44,984 nucleotides of DNA from an uncultured Pelagibacteraceae bacterium (GTDB taxonomy: Bacteria; Pseudomonadota; Alphaproteobacteria; Pelagibacterales; Pelagibacteraceae): NCBI GenBank assembly GCA_902620265.1, contig CACNHI010000003.1:1-44984 (forward strand), in the 5' to 3' direction. Shown piece after piece: positions 44,425-44,984 of the stretch (position 1 is its first letter; each line of letters begins with the position of its first letter). The position numbers and the translations under genes are program-made. Under the pieces are notes generated by a model. That model did no database searches, was not told the origin of the DNA, and was given only the letters and a program-made list of their open reading frames with translations.

Positions 44425-44984
44425 ATGAGTAATATTAGATTATTTTTTAATGAAAGTTTATATATAAATTTAAAATCTAAATTAGATAAAACTCAATCAC
44501 ACTATATTCATAAGGTGATGAGAATTAAAGAAGGACAAAATTTTAGTTTGTTTAATCAATCTGGAGAATTTGAGGCAAAAGTAGAAAATATAATAAGAGG
44601 AATTGTAGAGTTTTCAGTTGAAAAAAAATTAAGGTCAGCAGATAATCCAACAGAAATATGGCTTGCCTTCACACCTATTAAACTAAATTATCTCAATTTA
44701 ATGATTCAAAAAGCCACCGAGCTTGGAGTAACCAGATTTATCCCACTGCTTACCGATCGCACTGTAGTGAGAAAGATAAATGAAAAAAGAATTAAAAAAA
44801 TTATTGTTGAAGCATCAGAACAAAGCAATAGATTAAATTTACCAACTTTAGATAAATTAAAAAATCTTAGAGAATTTTTAAAAGAAAATATTGATATAAC
44901 AATTCATTTTGGTGATCTTAATTCAAAAAATAAAAAAATTGATATAAAAAGAGATGAGCCGTTATGCATTCTTATTGGTCCAGA
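44425..44984 (+). CDS. rsmE: 16S rRNA (uracil-1498-N3)-methyltransferase, 5' part (cut by window end)
   Basis: Methylates U1498 of 16S rRNA. The visible 186 residues start MSNIRLFFNESLYINL and include HYIHKVMRIKEGQNFSLFNQSG (PUA-like domain), the SPOUT-domain opening LAFTPIKLNYLNLMIQKATE, LGVTRFIPLLTDRTVVR, and IIVEASEQSNRLNLPTL, then CILIGP at the edge. These are RsmE signatures. The C-terminal SAM knot lies outside. No Shine-Dalgarno before ATG 44425. Confidence 0.95.
   Translation, partial: MSNIRLFFNESLYINLKSKLDKTQSHYIHKVMRIKEGQNFSLFNQSGEFEAKVENIIRGIVEFSVEKKLRSADNPTEIWLAFTPIKLNYLNLMIQKATELGVTRFIPLLTDRTVVRKINEKRIKKIIVEASEQSNRLNLPTLDKLKNLREFLKENIDITIHFGDLNSKNKKIDIKRDEPLCILIGP

Overview
The window is a strongly AT-rich, extremely gene-dense chromosomal segment. 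Gene content and style (low GC, Lys/Asn/Ile-rich proteins, overlapping stops and starts, almost no spacers, no mobile elements, alphaproteobacterial signatures such as DUF2093, DUF3035, a fused TsaE/sugar kinase and the HAD-IIA/ribF/ileS/lspA run) point to a free-living marine alphaproteobacterium of the SAR11/Pelagibacterales type. This is inference from style and content; no marker gene was compared computationally. No tRNA, rRNA, CRISPR, IS or prophage was seen, and no stretch over 300 bases lacks a gene (the longest is about 190 bases, 24685-24872).

Layout. 1-5 kb: 3' end of ahcY, then a TsaE-kinase fusion and a MurU-like nucleotidyltransferase (cell-wall sugar recycling), gpmA on the other strand, a VanZ-like protein, a secreted nuclease and a lytic-transglycosylase-like lipoprotein. 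5-10.3 kb (minus): msrA, sseA, and an RND pump whose adaptor appears to lack the alpha-hairpin. 10.4-13 kb: EamA transporter, AlkA-like glycosylase, DUF1330, GT17. 13-15 kb: phosphoribosyltransferase and NCS2 purine permease facing each other across a bidirectional terminator. 15-18 kb: small lipoprotein, Hsp20 with a heat-shock promoter and ROSE-like thermometer, oligopeptidase B. 18-23.5 kb: membrane J-protein, GT9, a DapA-family protein with altered active site, cyclopropane synthase, a very Lys-rich coiled-coil protein and DUF6134. 23.6-26.9 kb: YczE, PsiE, a possible small RNA, groEL/groES.

27-33.4 kb (plus): HAD-IIA, ribF, ileS, lspA, DUF3035 lipoprotein, short pgi, a tightly overlapping run. 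33.4-35.2 kb (minus): rsmD, purD. 35.2-35.4 kb: a 59-residue DUF2093 gene. 35.4-41.1 kb (minus): ubiA, msbA-like, waaA, lpxK, lpxL-like, a lipid A/Kdo assembly unit coupled by 1-4 base overlaps. 41.1-45 kb: DUF2721, then a minus-strand redox/detoxification unit (HAD type II, DoxX, pirin, quinone oxidoreductase), and the start of rsmE cut by the window end.

The most interesting signals are the sigma-32/ROSE-like control of hsp20, the hairpin-less RND adaptor, the Lys-rich coiled-coil protein, the DapA-family enzyme without its usual carboxylate-binding Arg, a candidate ~100-nt RNA beside groEL, and the systematic sharing of a TTAA stop by convergent genes.
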